Notes: generated by a model not told the origin, from the sequence alone. 64,000 bases of DNA from Pseudoalteromonas sp. 0303 (GCF_013349995.1 NZ_JABVXF010000008.1:62001-126000), one strand, 5' to 3'. Positions 17,743-27,125 are shown, counted from the stretch's first letter. Program-made: numbers and translations.

Positions 17743-20112
17743 TTATAGGCCGTGAGTGATGACTTTTTCTGCTTCGCTGGCTGGCATGGGTTTCGCTTTT
17801 AAGAAGCCTTGACCAAACTTACATTGAGTTTGTTTTAAGATTGCCAATTGTTTTTCTGTTTCAATCCCTTCAGCAACAACATCGAGCTTTAACGATTGGG
17901 CTAACGATAAAATGGCATCAACCAAGGGGTTATGCGCTTTATTTAAATGATCGATAAAGCTTTTATCGATTTTTAAAATATGGATAGGTAATTGGTGTAA
18001 ATAACCAAGCGCAGAGTAGCCAGTACCAAAGTCATCTAAACACAGTTTTACTTCAAGAGGCTCAAGGCCTTTTATGATTTTTGTAGCCAGCTCTAAATTA
18101 CCAATTAGCCCCGACTCTGTGATTTCTAAGCACAGCGAGCCAAGTGGCAATTTATATTGTTTGTACAAGGCATGAATTTGTGCCACAAAATCGAGGCTCG
18201 CAAAATGACGTGATGATACATTCACAGTAATTCTGCCAAATGTTTTACCTTCACTTGTCCACTTTGCTATTTGCTTTGCAGCAAGCTCAAGCAAATGTAA
18301 ATCTAGATTAATAATTTGGCCGGTGTCTTCTGCTACGGGTATAAAATCATTTGGTGAGACAAAGCCTTTACTTGGGTGATGCCAGCGCACAAGCGCCTCA
18401 AAGCCAACAACCTGTGCATCTTGAATGGTAAAAATGGGCTGGTAGTACAGCTCAAAGTCGTCATGCTCAATACCATGCTGTAAATCATTTTCTATATCAG
18501 CATGATTTTTAAGTTTTTTACGCATGGTATTGTTGAAAAACTTAACCTTGCCACGACCAGATGACTTAGCTTCATACATTGCAGCATCGGCATGTTGTAA
18601 TAGCTTATAAGCTTGATCGCGACTGTTTTCACAAAACGCAACACCTATACTGGTAGATGCTTGTAATAGGTGGCCGTCAATATTGAGAGGCTCTGATAGT
18701 ACCTGTTGAATGCGTTCTAGAGCATCATTAATTTGTTGTTTATCGGTGATGTTTTCCATAAAGATGGCAAACTCATCGCCCCCTAAACGAGCAAAAGTAT
18801 CCGTATTGCGAATAGTACCTAAGATCAACTCACAGATTTTTACTAAAAAGTGGTCGCCAACCTCGTGACCTAATGAGTCATTGATACTCTTAAAGCGGTC
18901 AAAGTCTAGATAGAGCAGGGCATGCTGGTGACGCTTATCAGCTCTTGCAAGGCGAAGGATCGCATGTTTGATGCGTTCAATTAACAATGAGCGATTGGCA
19001 AGGCCGGTTAATTCGTCGTGAAGAGCGCGGTGCTCAAGCTCTTGTCTTGATAATTGACGGTCTATCGCCATGCTAATTTGGCGGCTCACATATGTAAGTA
19101 AAGCACGGTCATGCTCGTCATAGTGATAGCTTTTACTGTAACTTTGTACGGCAATGACACCGCTTATACGCTCATTTACTTTAAATGGCACACCTAGCCA
19201 AGACTCGGCCTGGCGACCAACCATTTTAAAATGGCCCGCATCAATGTGCTGTTGAAATTCTTCTTTAGTAAAAAGTAAGGACTGGTCGATATTTAATAAG
19301 TAATAAGATGCAGTATCTTTTAATTGTTCTTTTGATATTTTCTTGTGTGCGTTAGAACGCACACCTTCTTCGATAATATAAACTAAATCAAGTACATCTA
19401 GTTGCTTGTCATACAGGCCAATGAAGAAGTTATCAGCCCTCAGTAAAGAGGTAATAATGCCGTGTAAAGATTCAAAGAAGCTATCTAGCTCGCTTGATTG
19501 ATAGGTTAAGTTAGCAATTTGCAGCATCGAGCGTTCTAGCTTTTGCGCATCGTTTAACTGCATAACGGTTTGCTGTAAGTCTTCTACAGTACGAACTTGA
19601 TTTATCTTGGCACTTAATAGGTGCGCCACTGTTGATAAAATCTCTAAATGCGCATCGTTGTAGTAATCTTTTTGCGGGTGCTCACAGTCAATGACACCCA
19701 GTACTTTTTCTTTGTAAACTAATGGTACGCATAGCTCAGAAAGAGCAGGGCGAGAATCAGCGATATAACGTGGGTCTTCACTGACATCGCCAATCATTAA
19801 CGGTTTACCAGTGCTTGCGACATACCCCGTAATACCTTGATCAAAGCTGATTTCTGTTCGGTCGATATGATAAGTATCGTGGCTGCTTGCTGTGCCAATA
19901 GACGCCATTTCTTTGAGGGTGCGAGTTTTATCATCGGCTAGATAAATAACACACTCTATAAAACCTAGGCGGCTTACCACTTCTGACGTGACATATTCTA
20001 ACAATTCTTCAACCGTGTCTAACTGCATCACAGAGGATGAGAACTGATTGATAATATGTAGTTGGTCTGTTTTGACCTCAAGTGCAAAAGCAGCGTCTAA
20101 ACTCTTAGGCAT
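17743..20112 (-). CDS. GAF-GAF-GGDEF-EAL cyclic-di-GMP turnover protein
   Basis: A 789-residue soluble signalling protein with no membrane segment. Two GAF-like sensor domains occupy about residues 20-180 and 190-355. A GGDEF domain follows (about 365-525) with intact GGDEF and an inhibitory RxxD site (RNTD) five residues before it. The EAL domain (about 540-780) has EALVRW, the metal-binding DDFGTGYS and a C-terminal EGIE motif. Both catalytic domains therefore look competent, so the net activity (c-di-GMP synthesis or hydrolysis) cannot be predicted. The ligand of the GAF domains is unknown. It is a single-gene unit convergent with fadE. Confidence 0.92.
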   Translation of the reverse strand: MPKSLDAAFALEVKTDQLHIINQFSSSVMQLDTVEELLEYVTSEVVSRLGFIECVIYLADDKTRTLKEMASIGTASSHDTYHIDRTEISFDQGITGYVASTGKPLMIGDVSEDPRYIADSRPALSELCVPLVYKEKVLGVIDCEHPQKDYYNDAHLEILSTVAHLLSAKINQVRTVEDLQQTVMQLNDAQKLERSMLQIANLTYQSSELDSFFESLHGIITSLLRADNFFIGLYDKQLDVLDLVYIIEEGVRSNAHKKISKEQLKDTASYYLLNIDQSLLFTKEEFQQHIDAGHFKMVGRQAESWLGVPFKVNERISGVIAVQSYSKSYHYDEHDRALLTYVSRQISMAIDRQLSRQELEHRALHDELTGLANRSLLIERIKHAILRLARADKRHQHALLYLDFDRFKSINDSLGHEVGDHFLVKICELILGTIRNTDTFARLGGDEFAIFMENITDKQQINDALERIQQVLSEPLNIDGHLLQASTSIGVAFCENSRDQAYKLLQHADAAMYEAKSSGRGKVKFFNNTMRKKLKNHADIENDLQHGIEHDDFELYYQPIFTIQDAQVVGFEALVRWHHPSKGFVSPNDFIPVAEDTGQIINLDLHLLELAAKQIAKWTSEGKTFGRITVNVSSRHFASLDFVAQIHALYKQYKLPLGSLCLEITESGLIGNLELATKIIKGLEPLEVKLCLDDFGTGYSALGYLHQLPIHILKIDKSFIDHLNKAHNPLVDAILSLAQSLKLDVVAEGIETEKQLAILKQTQCKFGQGFLKAKPMPASEAEKVITHGL

Positions 20113-20234
20113 AGAATAAAAGGTAACCGAAATGTTGTATTAATTTATTACGTTAACCTACTATCAAACTATCCACAAAGTTATTTTCAAAAAAAACTGG
20201 AACTGGTGTAAACTAGGCACCTGAATATGAACTT

Positions 20235-20272
20235 GAGTGAATAAGCGAGGTTATTTACTCAGCGTTTACGCT
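20235..20272 (+). promoter_or_regulatory. pyrC leader hairpins
   Basis: GAGTGAATAA (20235-20244) pairs with TTATTTACTC (20251-20260, one G-U pair) around GCGAGG, followed at once by AGCG-TTTA-CGCT (20261-20272). Both fall in the leader 30-70 bases before the pyrC ATG. E. coli pyrC is controlled by a leader hairpin, so a regulatory role is plausible, but the structures are not homologous by eye. Confidence 0.45.
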
Positions 20273-20303
20273 ATCCCCCTAACTTTAGCCGTGGAAACCA
20301 GCA

Positions 20304-21350
20304 ATGTCAGATTTAAATTCGATGCAAACTCTAACAATTACACGCCCAGATGATTGGCACATTCATTTACGTGATGGCGAGCAACTCGTTGATACCGTTC
20401 GTGATGCTAGCCGTTACATGGGGCGCGCGATCATTATGCCGAACCTTGTTCCACCGGCAACCTGCACAGACACTGCTTTATCTTACTACGAGCGAATTAA
20501 AGCTGCAGGACCACAAGGTAACTTTGAACCATTAATGGTGCTTTACCTAACAGATAAAACTACACCAGAAGAAATAAAAAAAGCTAAAGCAACAGGTAAA
20601 ATTGTTGCTGCTAAGTTGTACCCGGCTGGTGCGACTACCAACTCAGATTCAGGTGTAACCTCAATCAAAAACATTTACCCTGTACTTGAGGCAATGCAAG
20701 AAGTAGGGATGTTACTGTTAGTACATGGTGAAGTAACCGATTCATCAATTGATATTTTTGACCGTGAGAAGGTATTTTTAGAAACAATTCTAGCGGACGT
20801 GGTAAATGACTTCCCGAGTCTTAAAATTGTGCTTGAGCACATCACCACGAAAGATGCAGTAGAGTTTGTTGATAATGCACCAGAGAATGTTGCTGCAACA
20901 ATTACTGCTCATCACCTTCTTTATAACCGTAATCATATGCTAGCAGGTGGTATTCGCCCGCATTATTACTGCTTACCTATTCTAAAGCGTAACATTCACC
21001 AACAAGCGTTAATTGGTGCTGCAACAAGTGGTAGCAAAAAGTTCTTCTTAGGTACTGATTCTGCACCACATTACAAAGACAAAAAAGAAGCAGCCTGTGG
21101 TTGTGCAGGGGCTTATACTGCTCACGCAGCTATTGAGCTTTATGCTGAAGCGTTTGAAGAAGCAGGTGCTTTAGACAAGCTAGAAGGTTTCGCGAGCCAC
21201 TTTGGCCCAGACTTCTACGGTATGCCTCGAAACCAAGATACCATTACATTGGTAAAAGAGAGTTGGACAGTACCAGCAAGCTATAAACTAGGTGATTCAG
21301 AAGTAGTGCCAATCAAAGCAGAGGCGAAAATGGATTGGCAAGTTAAATAA
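20304..21350 (+). CDS. pyrC: Dihydroorotase
   Basis: A 348-residue class II dihydroorotase that closes carbamoyl-aspartate to dihydroorotate in pyrimidine synthesis. The N-terminal metal motif is [12 protein letters not shown], the carboxylated lysine lies in [13 protein letters not shown], and the further ligands appear in LLVHGEV, VLEHITT and GTDSAPH. Length matches E. coli PyrC. I kept ATG 20304; an internal ATG six codons later would leave the same core. It stands alone, with two leader hairpins and a terminator. Confidence 0.95.
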   Translation: MSDLNSMQTLTITRPDDWHIHLRDGEQLVDTVRDASRYMGRAIIMPNLVPPATCTDTALSYYERIKAAGPQGNFEPLMVLYLTDKTTPEEIKKAKATGKIVAAKLYPAGATTNSDSGVTSIKNIYPVLEAMQEVGMLLLVHGEVTDSSIDIFDREKVFLETILADVVNDFPSLKIVLEHITTKDAVEFVDNAPENVAATITAHHLLYNRNHMLAGGIRPHYYCLPILKRNIHQQALIGAATSGSKKFFLGTDSAPHYKDKKEAACGCAGAYTAHAAIELYAEAFEEAGALDKLEGFASHFGPDFYGMPRNQDTITLVKESWTVPASYKLGDSEVVPIKAEAKMDWQVK

Positions 21351-21376
21351 GTTTTAGCAAGCTACAAATTGAGAAT

Positions 21377-21406
21377 TAAAAGCCCATCTATTTGATGGGC
21401 TTTTTT
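21377..21406 (+). terminator. Intrinsic terminator after pyrC
   Basis: AAAAGCCCATC pairs with GATGGGCTTTT around TATTT, followed by T residues. Confidence 0.88.
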
Positions 21407-21494
21407 CATTGATAATTAATTGTTTATAAATAGTACTGTCATATATTTTTGTTTAGGCAGTTGACCTTAAAATTATTTTCGATTAATAGAGCTA

Positions 21495-21528
21495 AAAGCA
21501 ATTTAATGTGTTAGTCTTAAATTGCTTT
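21495..21528. repeat. Inverted repeat with 12-bp arms upstream of the cold-shock gene
   Basis: AAAGCAATTTAA (21495-21506) is perfectly repeated in inverse at 21517-21528 (TTAAATTGCTTT) with a 10-base loop. It is followed by GAGTTTTT, so it could be a second terminator, or an operator just upstream of the presumed csp promoter. Confidence 0.6.
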
Positions 21529-21552
21529 GAGTTTTTGCGTATTGAATTTACG

Positions 21553-21690
21553 GATAATGTGCGGCTGTACGGTTACCGGTTTGGTTATTGGTTCTTCCTG
21601 TACTTTACCCCAAGTTTTTTGGGCATTCACTCAGGGAGGATAGAGCCATTATGGCTGAATTTTAATAATTGACTTACAGGAAAATTTGGT
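21553..21690 (+). promoter_or_regulatory. Presumed cold-shock gene promoter and long 5' leader
   Basis: GATAAT at 21553-21558 is a plausible -10 box, with only weak -35 matches. It would give an untranslated leader of about 125 nt, consistent with the long leaders of cspA-type mRNAs. The stretch GGCTGTACGGTTACCGG is possibly structured. I see no exact E. coli cold box. Confidence 0.4.
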
Positions 21691-21900
21691 ATGTCAAACA
21701 CGGTTACTGGTAAAGTTAAGTTCTTCAACGAAGCTAAAGGCTTCGGTTTTATTGAACAAGAAAATGGCCCTGATGTATTCGTACACTTCAGCGCTATCAC
21801 AGGTACAGGCTTCCGCACTCTAAGCGAAGGTCAGCAAGTATCTTTCGGCATCAAACAAGGTCAAAAAGGCCCTGAAGCTGAGAACGTAGAAGTAGCATAA
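21691..21900 (+). CDS. Cold-shock family RNA/DNA-binding protein (CspA/CspE-like)
   Basis: A 69-residue OB-fold protein consisting of a single cold-shock domain, with RNP1 (KGFGFI) and RNP2 (VFVHFSAI) both intact. Such proteins bind single-stranded nucleic acid and melt RNA structure. The long leader suggests a cold- or structure-regulated member, but whether it is the cold-induced paralogue cannot be decided from sequence. A good ribosome-binding site (AGGAAA) precedes the ATG. Confidence 0.93.
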   Translation: MSNTVTGKVKFFNEAKGFGFIEQENGPDVFVHFSAITGTGFRTLSEGQQVSFGIKQGQKGPEAENVEVA

Positions 21901-21921
21901 TTAATTATGCGAACCTAAGCA

Positions 21922-21952
21922 TTTTGGTGAAACAGTTTCTGTTTCACCAAAA
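21922..21952 (+). terminator. Strong hairpin after the cold-shock gene
   Basis: TTTTGGTGAAACAG (21922-21935) pairs perfectly with CTGTTTCACCAAAA (21939-21952). The 3' side continues TTCATTTTTA, so it is a probable terminator or 3' stabiliser. Confidence 0.75.
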
Positions 21953-22334
21953 ATTCATTTTTATCTCCTGCTAAACCCCAAGTTTTAACTCACTATAAAT
22001 AGTCATAAACTGTACCGAATTTATATTCCTCCAAAGGCATTGTTTAAGACTAAATTAATCAGCCAATAAGCTAGAACTTCGCATTCTATGCCCTAAAAGC
22101 TACTCTCCATAACTAAAGTATTATATGCTGTGCCGATAGGATTTATTTAACATGACATCACCCGTTATGTTTAGTTTGTAGTTTTGATCGAACTCGAAAG
22201 TGAGCAGCTAAAAAGTTTATAGTTATTTTTCACCAATCTAGAAATAACCCGCTAAACTTAAATTATCCACATGTGGAATAAATGCTGAGTAACTTATACT
22301 TGTTTGATGAAATATAATGAAAGTTTGCTAATCG
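21953..22334. other. Intergenic region upstream of the response regulator
   Basis: No ORF is visible. It contains a perfect 12-bp palindrome TCCACATGTGGA (22266-22277), a -10-like TATACT (22295-22300) and a consensus TATAAT (22313-22318) only 17 bases before the next start codon. The palindrome is a candidate operator. Confidence 0.45.
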
Positions 22335-22949
22335 ATGAGCATAGGAAACAATATACTTTTGGTAGACGACCACCCGATGGTGGCAACAGCAATTAAAATG
22401 GTACTCGCTAAGTCTACATTAGTTAACGAAGTACAAGCTGTTGGAAGTCAAAAGGAAGCATTGCAGTTTTTAAAAAGTAATAATGTAGCGCTGGCAATTT
22501 TAGACATTGAGTTAGAAGACTCAGATGGCTTTAGTTTATATAAGCGCGCAGTCAGTAGTGGGTTTACTGGCAAAGTATTGTTTTTATCTGCTAAGCAAGA
22601 CAAACACATTATTCGCACTGCAGCAAAGCTAGGTGCTCAAGGATTTGTTAACAAGGCCGAAAGCCTTGAAGATATCTCCTCTGCAGTTGAAATGATTTTG
22701 CGTGGCTATACTTTCTTTCCACAAGAGCACCTAATAGCGTCTGAAAAAGACATAGACGAGTTACTCACTGAACGTGAACTCGCAGTGATGAATTATCTAC
22801 TACAAGGCTTATCAAACAAAGATATTGGTGAAAAACTTTTCATCAGTAATAAAACGGTAAGTACATACAAAGCGAAAATATTTGAAAAACTAGAAGTTGA
22901 TTCAATTATCTCACTCGCTAAGCTAGTTAAAGACCGCGCCGTATTTTAA
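22335..22949 (+). CDS. LuxR/NarL-family response regulator, orphan
   Basis: A 204-residue two-domain regulator. The receiver domain (about residues 5-125) has the acidic pair DD at 11-12, the phospho-acceptor Asp57 (LAILDIE), and Lys in the FVNKAES motif. The C-terminal NarL/FixJ helix-turn-helix (LTERELAVMNYLLQGLSNKD onwards) covers about residues 138-200. No histidine kinase gene is adjacent, so its partner must be elsewhere. The start lacks a strong Shine-Dalgarno sequence. The locus between csp and the TonB operon gives no functional clue. Confidence 0.9.
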   Translation: MSIGNNILLVDDHPMVATAIKMVLAKSTLVNEVQAVGSQKEALQFLKSNNVALAILDIELEDSDGFSLYKRAVSSGFTGKVLFLSAKQDKHIIRTAAKLGAQGFVNKAESLEDISSAVEMILRGYTFFPQEHLIASEKDIDELLTERELAVMNYLLQGLSNKDIGEKLFISNKTVSTYKAKIFEKLEVDSIISLAKLVKDRAVF

Positions 22950-22950
22950 C

Positions 22951-22977
22951 TCTCTCACCCGTAGCGGTGAGAGATTT
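22951..22977 (+). terminator. Hairpin after the response regulator gene
   Basis: CTCTCACC (22952-22959) pairs with GGTGAGAG (22966-22973) around CGTAGC. The T-run is poor, so termination is likely but may be weak. Confidence 0.65.
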
Positions 22978-23423
22978 CAACTCTCTCATTCTAGTGTTTA
23001 GTGTCTGATTTGGCTGCTTTTTGAGCGGTTAGATGTAGTGAGTGCATAAAAATTCTTCAAAACAGATTTTTTAGATGAACAAAGTGAATTTTTTTTTCAT
23101 TTTTCTTCAGCACTTTCAGATTTCATAAAATGTTACATTTATGTTTAAGGTTGAACCTAATATGAATGCAATGTTCGCCAGTAAAGGGCTATAGAAGTAC
23201 CACATGAATACCTCTGTTATATTTTTGTTAATTCATTATTTTGGTTATTTTCATCTCAACGACGAGTCACCAAATTTTTCCGATGAAAGCCGAACATCAA
23301 GTTGACAGACTCTGAAGCATTTAGCATTATTGGAGAGTTGATATCTATTAAAAGATATCAGGGTTGTCCTCTTCGGAGGATAATTAAATTATAAAAGTAA
23401 CATTACTTAATTGGTTGGGAACT
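22978..23423 (+). promoter_or_regulatory. Leader of the TonB2-type operon with two adjacent hairpins
   Basis: No gene is visible here. Near the 3' end, TGATATC (23339-23345) pairs with GATATCA (23354-23360). Immediately after, TCCTC-TTCG-GAGGA (23367-23380) forms a UUCG tetraloop hairpin that hides a Shine-Dalgarno-like GGAGGA about 40 nt before the first ATG. Further upstream is a small palindrome AGGTT-G-AACCT (23148-23158). I could not identify a Fur box. Confidence 0.5.
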
Positions 23424-24194
23424 ATGTCTGTTAAAATCAGAAAGAGTCTTGTAGCATCAGCGTTGGTTGGCGCTTTTGCATTTGCAAGCAGCAATGTGAT
23501 TGCAGATCCTTTGAAAGATGTGCAAGATGCAGGTCAACAAATTCAAAAGGCTGCTGTTAAGTCTCAAACTAAAATTGACAATGTATATGGTCAAACTCAA
23601 GAGCTAATCGCTGAGTACCGTAGCATTGTTGACGAAACTGAGCTAATGAAGGTTTATAACGATCACGTAGCACGTTTGGTCGCTGACCAAAACGCTTCAA
23701 TCGAATCGTTTGACCGTCAAATCGCAACTATCGATAACACGAAACAAAACGTTGTGCCTTTGATGTATCGCATGATCGATACGCTTGAGCAATTCATCAA
23801 AGCGGACGTTCCGTTCAATCTTGAAAACCGTCTTGCACGTGTTGAAAGACTTCGTGACATCATGGCGTCAGCATCAGTTACTACATCTGAAAAATTCCGC
23901 CAAGTTCTTGAAGCTTACACTGTTGAAACTGCATACAGCTCAGCTGTAACTGCTTCTCAAGGTACTCTTGAGATCGATGGTAAGAGCATCAACGTTGACT
24001 TCGGTCGTTTAGGTCGTATCACTTACGTAGCTCAGTCTTTTGACCTTAAGCACGCGTGGGTGTGGGATAACAACACTAAACAGTGGAAAGAATTAGGTGA
24101 AGAATACCTAAAACCTGTTAAAGAAGTTATCCGTATGGCGCGTAAACAAGCGACATTAGAACTTGTTAAACTACCAATCTTTGGCGCGGAGTAA
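23424..24194 (+). CDS. DUF3450 periplasmic protein of the TonB2-type system
   Basis: I start at ATG 23424 (MSVKIRKSLVASALVG); an upstream TTG would add three residues. The 256-residue protein has a Sec signal peptide cleaved after VIA (about residue 27). A long helical region with coiled-coil character follows, then a C-terminal portion with the motif RITYVAQSFDLKHAWVWD. DUF3450 proteins are encoded at the head of TtpC-ExbB2-ExbD2-TonB2 clusters in Vibrio and related genera. They are probably periplasmic partners of TtpC, but their role is not established. The next gene starts six bases downstream. Confidence 0.88.
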   Translation: MSVKIRKSLVASALVGAFAFASSNVIADPLKDVQDAGQQIQKAAVKSQTKIDNVYGQTQELIAEYRSIVDETELMKVYNDHVARLVADQNASIESFDRQIATIDNTKQNVVPLMYRMIDTLEQFIKADVPFNLENRLARVERLRDIMASASVTTSEKFRQVLEAYTVETAYSSAVTASQGTLEIDGKSINVDFGRLGRITYVAQSFDLKHAWVWDNNTKQWKELGEEYLKPVKEVIRMARKQATLELVKLPIFGAE

Positions 24195-24200
24195 TCAATA

Positions 24201-25565
24201 ATGAAGAAACTATTTAAAGGTTTTGCTGTTGCAGCAGTACTATCTGTTTCTGCAGGTACCGCGCTTAATGCACATGCAAACACTGATGCTTTAGACAAAA
24301 TTCTTGAGCAAGTTAAGCAAGAACGTATCTCTGAAGGCAAATTAAACAAGCAACGTGAACAAGAGTTCCTTTCAGCTCGTGCTGACAAGCAAGCGTTACT
24401 TAACAAAGCTAAAAGCGACCTAGCTGCTGAAAAAGCACGTGGTGACCGTTTAGCTAAAGAATATGCTCAAAACGAAAATACTTTAGCTGAAAAAGAGCAA
24501 GCTCTTTTAAACGCTCAAGGTACATTAGGTGAGATGTTCGGTGTTGTACGTCGTGCAGCTGCTGATGCAATCGGTTCAATCGAAGCATCACTTGTTTCTG
24601 CTGAAAAACCAGGGCGTGCTGAAGTACTTCGCTCACTAGCTGCTGCGAAAGAACTTCCAACTGTTCGTGAACTAGAAGAGCTTTGGATTTCTCTTCAAAC
24701 TGAAATGACTGAGTCAGCTAAAGTTTCAACTTTCGAAACTGAAGTTGCAGGTCTTGACGGTTCTTCTTCTGTTAAGAAAGTAACTCGTATCGGTAACTTC
24801 AACTTAGTAACTGACGACGGTTATTTAATCTACTCTCCAGAAACTAAAGCGATTCAACCTCTAGGTAAGCAACCTGATAGCTACATCTTAGCTGGTATCA
24901 GCGATTTAGAAGGTACTTCTGCAGATAACTATGCTGGCGTATACATCGACCCGACTCGTGGCGCGATCTTACGTATCAACACGCAGAAGAAATCACTAAT
25001 GGAATACTACGAGCAAGGTGCTGAAGTAGGTTACATAATCACATTACTATTAATTGTTGGTCTACTTATCTTCATCGTTCGTTTCATTGATCTTGCGCTT
25101 ACTAGCACTAAGATTAAGAGCCAGCTTAAAAACCTTTCTACTCCGAATACAAACAACCCACTGGGTCGTATTCTTAAGGTTTACGCTGACAACAAGAATC
25201 AAGACGTTGAAAACCTTGAGCTTAAACTTGACGAAGCAATCCTACGTGAAACGCCTCGCATCGAAGCTGGTATCAACATCATCAAGATCTTGGCAGCAAT
25301 CGCTCCATTACTAGGTCTACTAGGTACGGTAATCGGTATGATCCTTACGTTCCAAACAATCACATTGTTCGGTACAGGTGATCCGAAGATCATGGCTGGT
25401 AATATCTCTCTAGCACTTGTTACTACAGCGTTAGGTCTAATTGCAGCTCTACCACTTATCCTACTTCACTCAATTGTTGCGGGTCGTAGTAAGTCGGTTC
25501 TACATGTCCTTGATGAGCAAAGCGCTGGTATCATCGCTGCTCACGCGGAGAAGGAGAAAGCCTAA
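24201..25565 (+). CDS. ttpC: TtpC: long MotA/TolQ/ExbB-family protein with periplasmic coiled-coil
   Basis: A 454-residue protein with a signal peptide (cleaved after AHA, about residue 26). A periplasmic helical/coiled-coil region covers about residues 30-130 (DKILEQVKQERISEGK, LAKEYAQNENTLAEK). A membrane segment lies near residue 280 and a TolQ/ExbB proton-channel domain ends the protein, with AAIAPLLGLLGTVIGM about residue 365. The extended periplasmic part distinguishes TtpC, the accessory protein Vibrio requires for TonB2 function, from ordinary ExbB. It sits directly before a normal-length ExbB and overlaps its start (TAATG). Confidence 0.92.
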   Translation: MKKLFKGFAVAAVLSVSAGTALNAHANTDALDKILEQVKQERISEGKLNKQREQEFLSARADKQALLNKAKSDLAAEKARGDRLAKEYAQNENTLAEKEQALLNAQGTLGEMFGVVRRAAADAIGSIEASLVSAEKPGRAEVLRSLAAAKELPTVRELEELWISLQTEMTESAKVSTFETEVAGLDGSSSVKKVTRIGNFNLVTDDGYLIYSPETKAIQPLGKQPDSYILAGISDLEGTSADNYAGVYIDPTRGAILRINTQKKSLMEYYEQGAEVGYIITLLLIVGLLIFIVRFIDLALTSTKIKSQLKNLSTPNTNNPLGRILKVYADNKNQDVENLELKLDEAILRETPRIEAGINIIKILAAIAPLLGLLGTVIGMILTFQTITLFGTGDPKIMAGNISLALVTTALGLIAALPLILLHSIVAGRSKSVLHVLDEQSAGIIAAHAEKEKA

Positions 25566-26089
25566 TGCTAGTCCTGATGGAGATCTGGGAATCTATCAGG
25601 GATTTTGTTGGCACAGGCGGCCAGGTATTATACGTGGTCGCGATAGCACTCTTTCTTATGTGGGTTTTAATGATTGAGCGCTATTGGTTCCTACTAGCTG
25701 AGTTTCCTCGTATGACGAAGAACATTGTAGCTCAGTGGGATGCCCGCCAAGACACTACGTCTTGGTACGCACACAGAATCCGTGAAGCATGGATTTCTGA
25801 AGCGTCTGAAAAATTAGATCAGCGTATGTTGTTGATTAAGACATTAGTAGCTGTTTGTCCTTTAATCGGCTTATTAGGTACTGTAACGGGTATGATCGCG
25901 GTTTTCGAAACCATGGCTACTCAAGGTACTGGTAACGCACGTTTAATGGCATCAGGTATTTCAATGGCAACAATCCCAACAATGGCTGGAATGGTTGCGG
26001 CACTATCTGGAGTATTCTTTAGCTCACGTCTAGAAGCGAGAGCGAGAATGGCGAAAGCTAAACTTGTAGATAGCATGCCTCATCACTAG
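25565..26089 (+). CDS. exbB: ExbB proton-channel subunit of the TonB2-type complex
   Basis: A 174-residue MotA/TolQ/ExbB protein with three membrane segments and the family block VCPLIGLLGTVTGMIAVFE (about residues 97-115). AAGGAG (25552-25557) precedes the ATG, which overlaps the ttpC stop. Together with ExbD it forms the proton-driven motor in the inner membrane that energises TonB. A second possible start four codons in is less well placed relative to the ribosome-binding site. Confidence 0.93.
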   Translation: MLVLMEIWESIRDFVGTGGQVLYVVAIALFLMWVLMIERYWFLLAEFPRMTKNIVAQWDARQDTTSWYAHRIREAWISEASEKLDQRMLLIKTLVAVCPLIGLLGTVTGMIAVFETMATQGTGNARLMASGISMATIPTMAGMVAALSGVFFSSRLEARARMAKAKLVDSMPHH

Positions 26090-26103
26090 AGAGAGAATTA
26101 AAT

Positions 26104-26508
26104 ATGGCACGTAAACAACGTTTTCGTGAAGAAGAAGAAGCAGCGGTTGACATGACGCCAATGCTTGACATCGTATTTATCATGCTTATTTTCTTTATCG
26201 TAACTACATCGTTCGTTAAAGAGGCTGGTATCGAAGTCAATAAACCTAAAGCAGCTGCAGCTACGAAGCAAAAAAATGCAAACATTTTTGTTGCTATCCG
26301 CGCTGACGGTGCGATCTGGATTGATAAACAACAAGTAGACGTTGAGCGTGTATCAGCTAAACTTGAAAGTTTATTAGCAGAACAACCTACTGAAGTTGTA
26401 ATTTTGCAAGCTGATAAAGAAGCAAAACACGGCGTAGTAGTTAAAGTTATGGACCAGATCAAAGCGACGGGTGATAACCTTAAAATTTCAATAGCTGGAG
26501 ATCAGTAA
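26104..26508 (+). CDS. exbD: ExbD biopolymer transport protein
   Basis: A 134-residue protein with a short cytoplasmic N-terminus and one membrane segment about residues 17-38. The conserved aspartate that carries protons lies in VDMTPMLDIVFIMLIFF. A periplasmic ExbD/TolR domain follows (VAIRADGAIWIDKQQV). It is the stator partner of ExbB. It lies 14 bases behind exbB with GAGAG as ribosome-binding site and overlaps the tonB start by one base. Confidence 0.94.
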   Translation: MARKQRFREEEEAAVDMTPMLDIVFIMLIFFIVTTSFVKEAGIEVNKPKAAAATKQKNANIFVAIRADGAIWIDKQQVDVERVSAKLESLLAEQPTEVVILQADKEAKHGVVVKVMDQIKATGDNLKISIAGDQ

Positions 26509-27125
26509 TGATTCGTTTTCTGTTTTCACTGATTGCAGGTGGGGCAGTTACTTTCGGCTTGTTCTACTTCATGGCGTACCTCATCTCCGGTGGAGCTGAC
26601 CGTGCGACTGAACAAAAAGAACAGATCGTAGTCGAAATTATGACGAATCCGCCTGAATCTAAGGTGCAGGAGAGGAAGCGTGTTCCGCCTCCGCCTCCGC
26701 CACCGCCAAAGCAGCCGCCTAAGCCGCAGCCGCCTCAGCCGGAAAACAGCAACCCGAACACTGGTGGTTTGTCATTTAATATGCCAAGCATCGATGTGGG
26801 TAGCACAGCTGGTGGCCTAAGTGGTCCAGGTGCATTTGGACGTGATGGTGACGCGACACCTATCGTTCGTATTGAACCAAAATACCCTACGCAAGCAGCG
26901 CGTGATGGTAAAGAAGGTTGGGTACAACTTTCATTCACTATCAATGAAGTGGGTGGTGTAGAAGATGTTGAAGTGATCGACGCAGATCCTAAACGTATCT
27001 TCGACCGCGAAGCTAAACGTGCGCTACGTAAGTGGAAATACCGTCCGAAAATCATCGATGGTAAACCACAGAAGCAATTTGGTCTTCAAGTACAATTAGA
27101 CTTTAAACTTAACCAAGGCAACTAA
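26508..27125 (+). CDS. tonB: TonB energy-transducing protein (TonB2 type)
   Basis: A 205-residue protein with an N-terminal membrane anchor (about residues 5-27). A proline-rich spacer (KRVPPPPPPPPKQPPKPQP) follows, short compared with E. coli TonB. The C-terminal TonB domain (about 115-205) has RIEPKYPTQAARDGKEGWV and the terminal beta strand. It links the inner-membrane motor to outer-membrane receptors for iron complexes and other ligands. The receptor it serves is not encoded nearby. The next gene follows after a near-perfect AAGGAGG. Confidence 0.95.
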   Translation: MIRFLFSLIAGGAVTFGLFYFMAYLISGGADRATEQKEQIVVEIMTNPPESKVQERKRVPPPPPPPPKQPPKPQPPQPENSNPNTGGLSFNMPSIDVGSTAGGLSGPGAFGRDGDATPIVRIEPKYPTQAARDGKEGWVQLSFTINEVGGVEDVEVIDADPKRIFDREAKRALRKWKYRPKIIDGKPQKQFGLQVQLDFKLNQGN

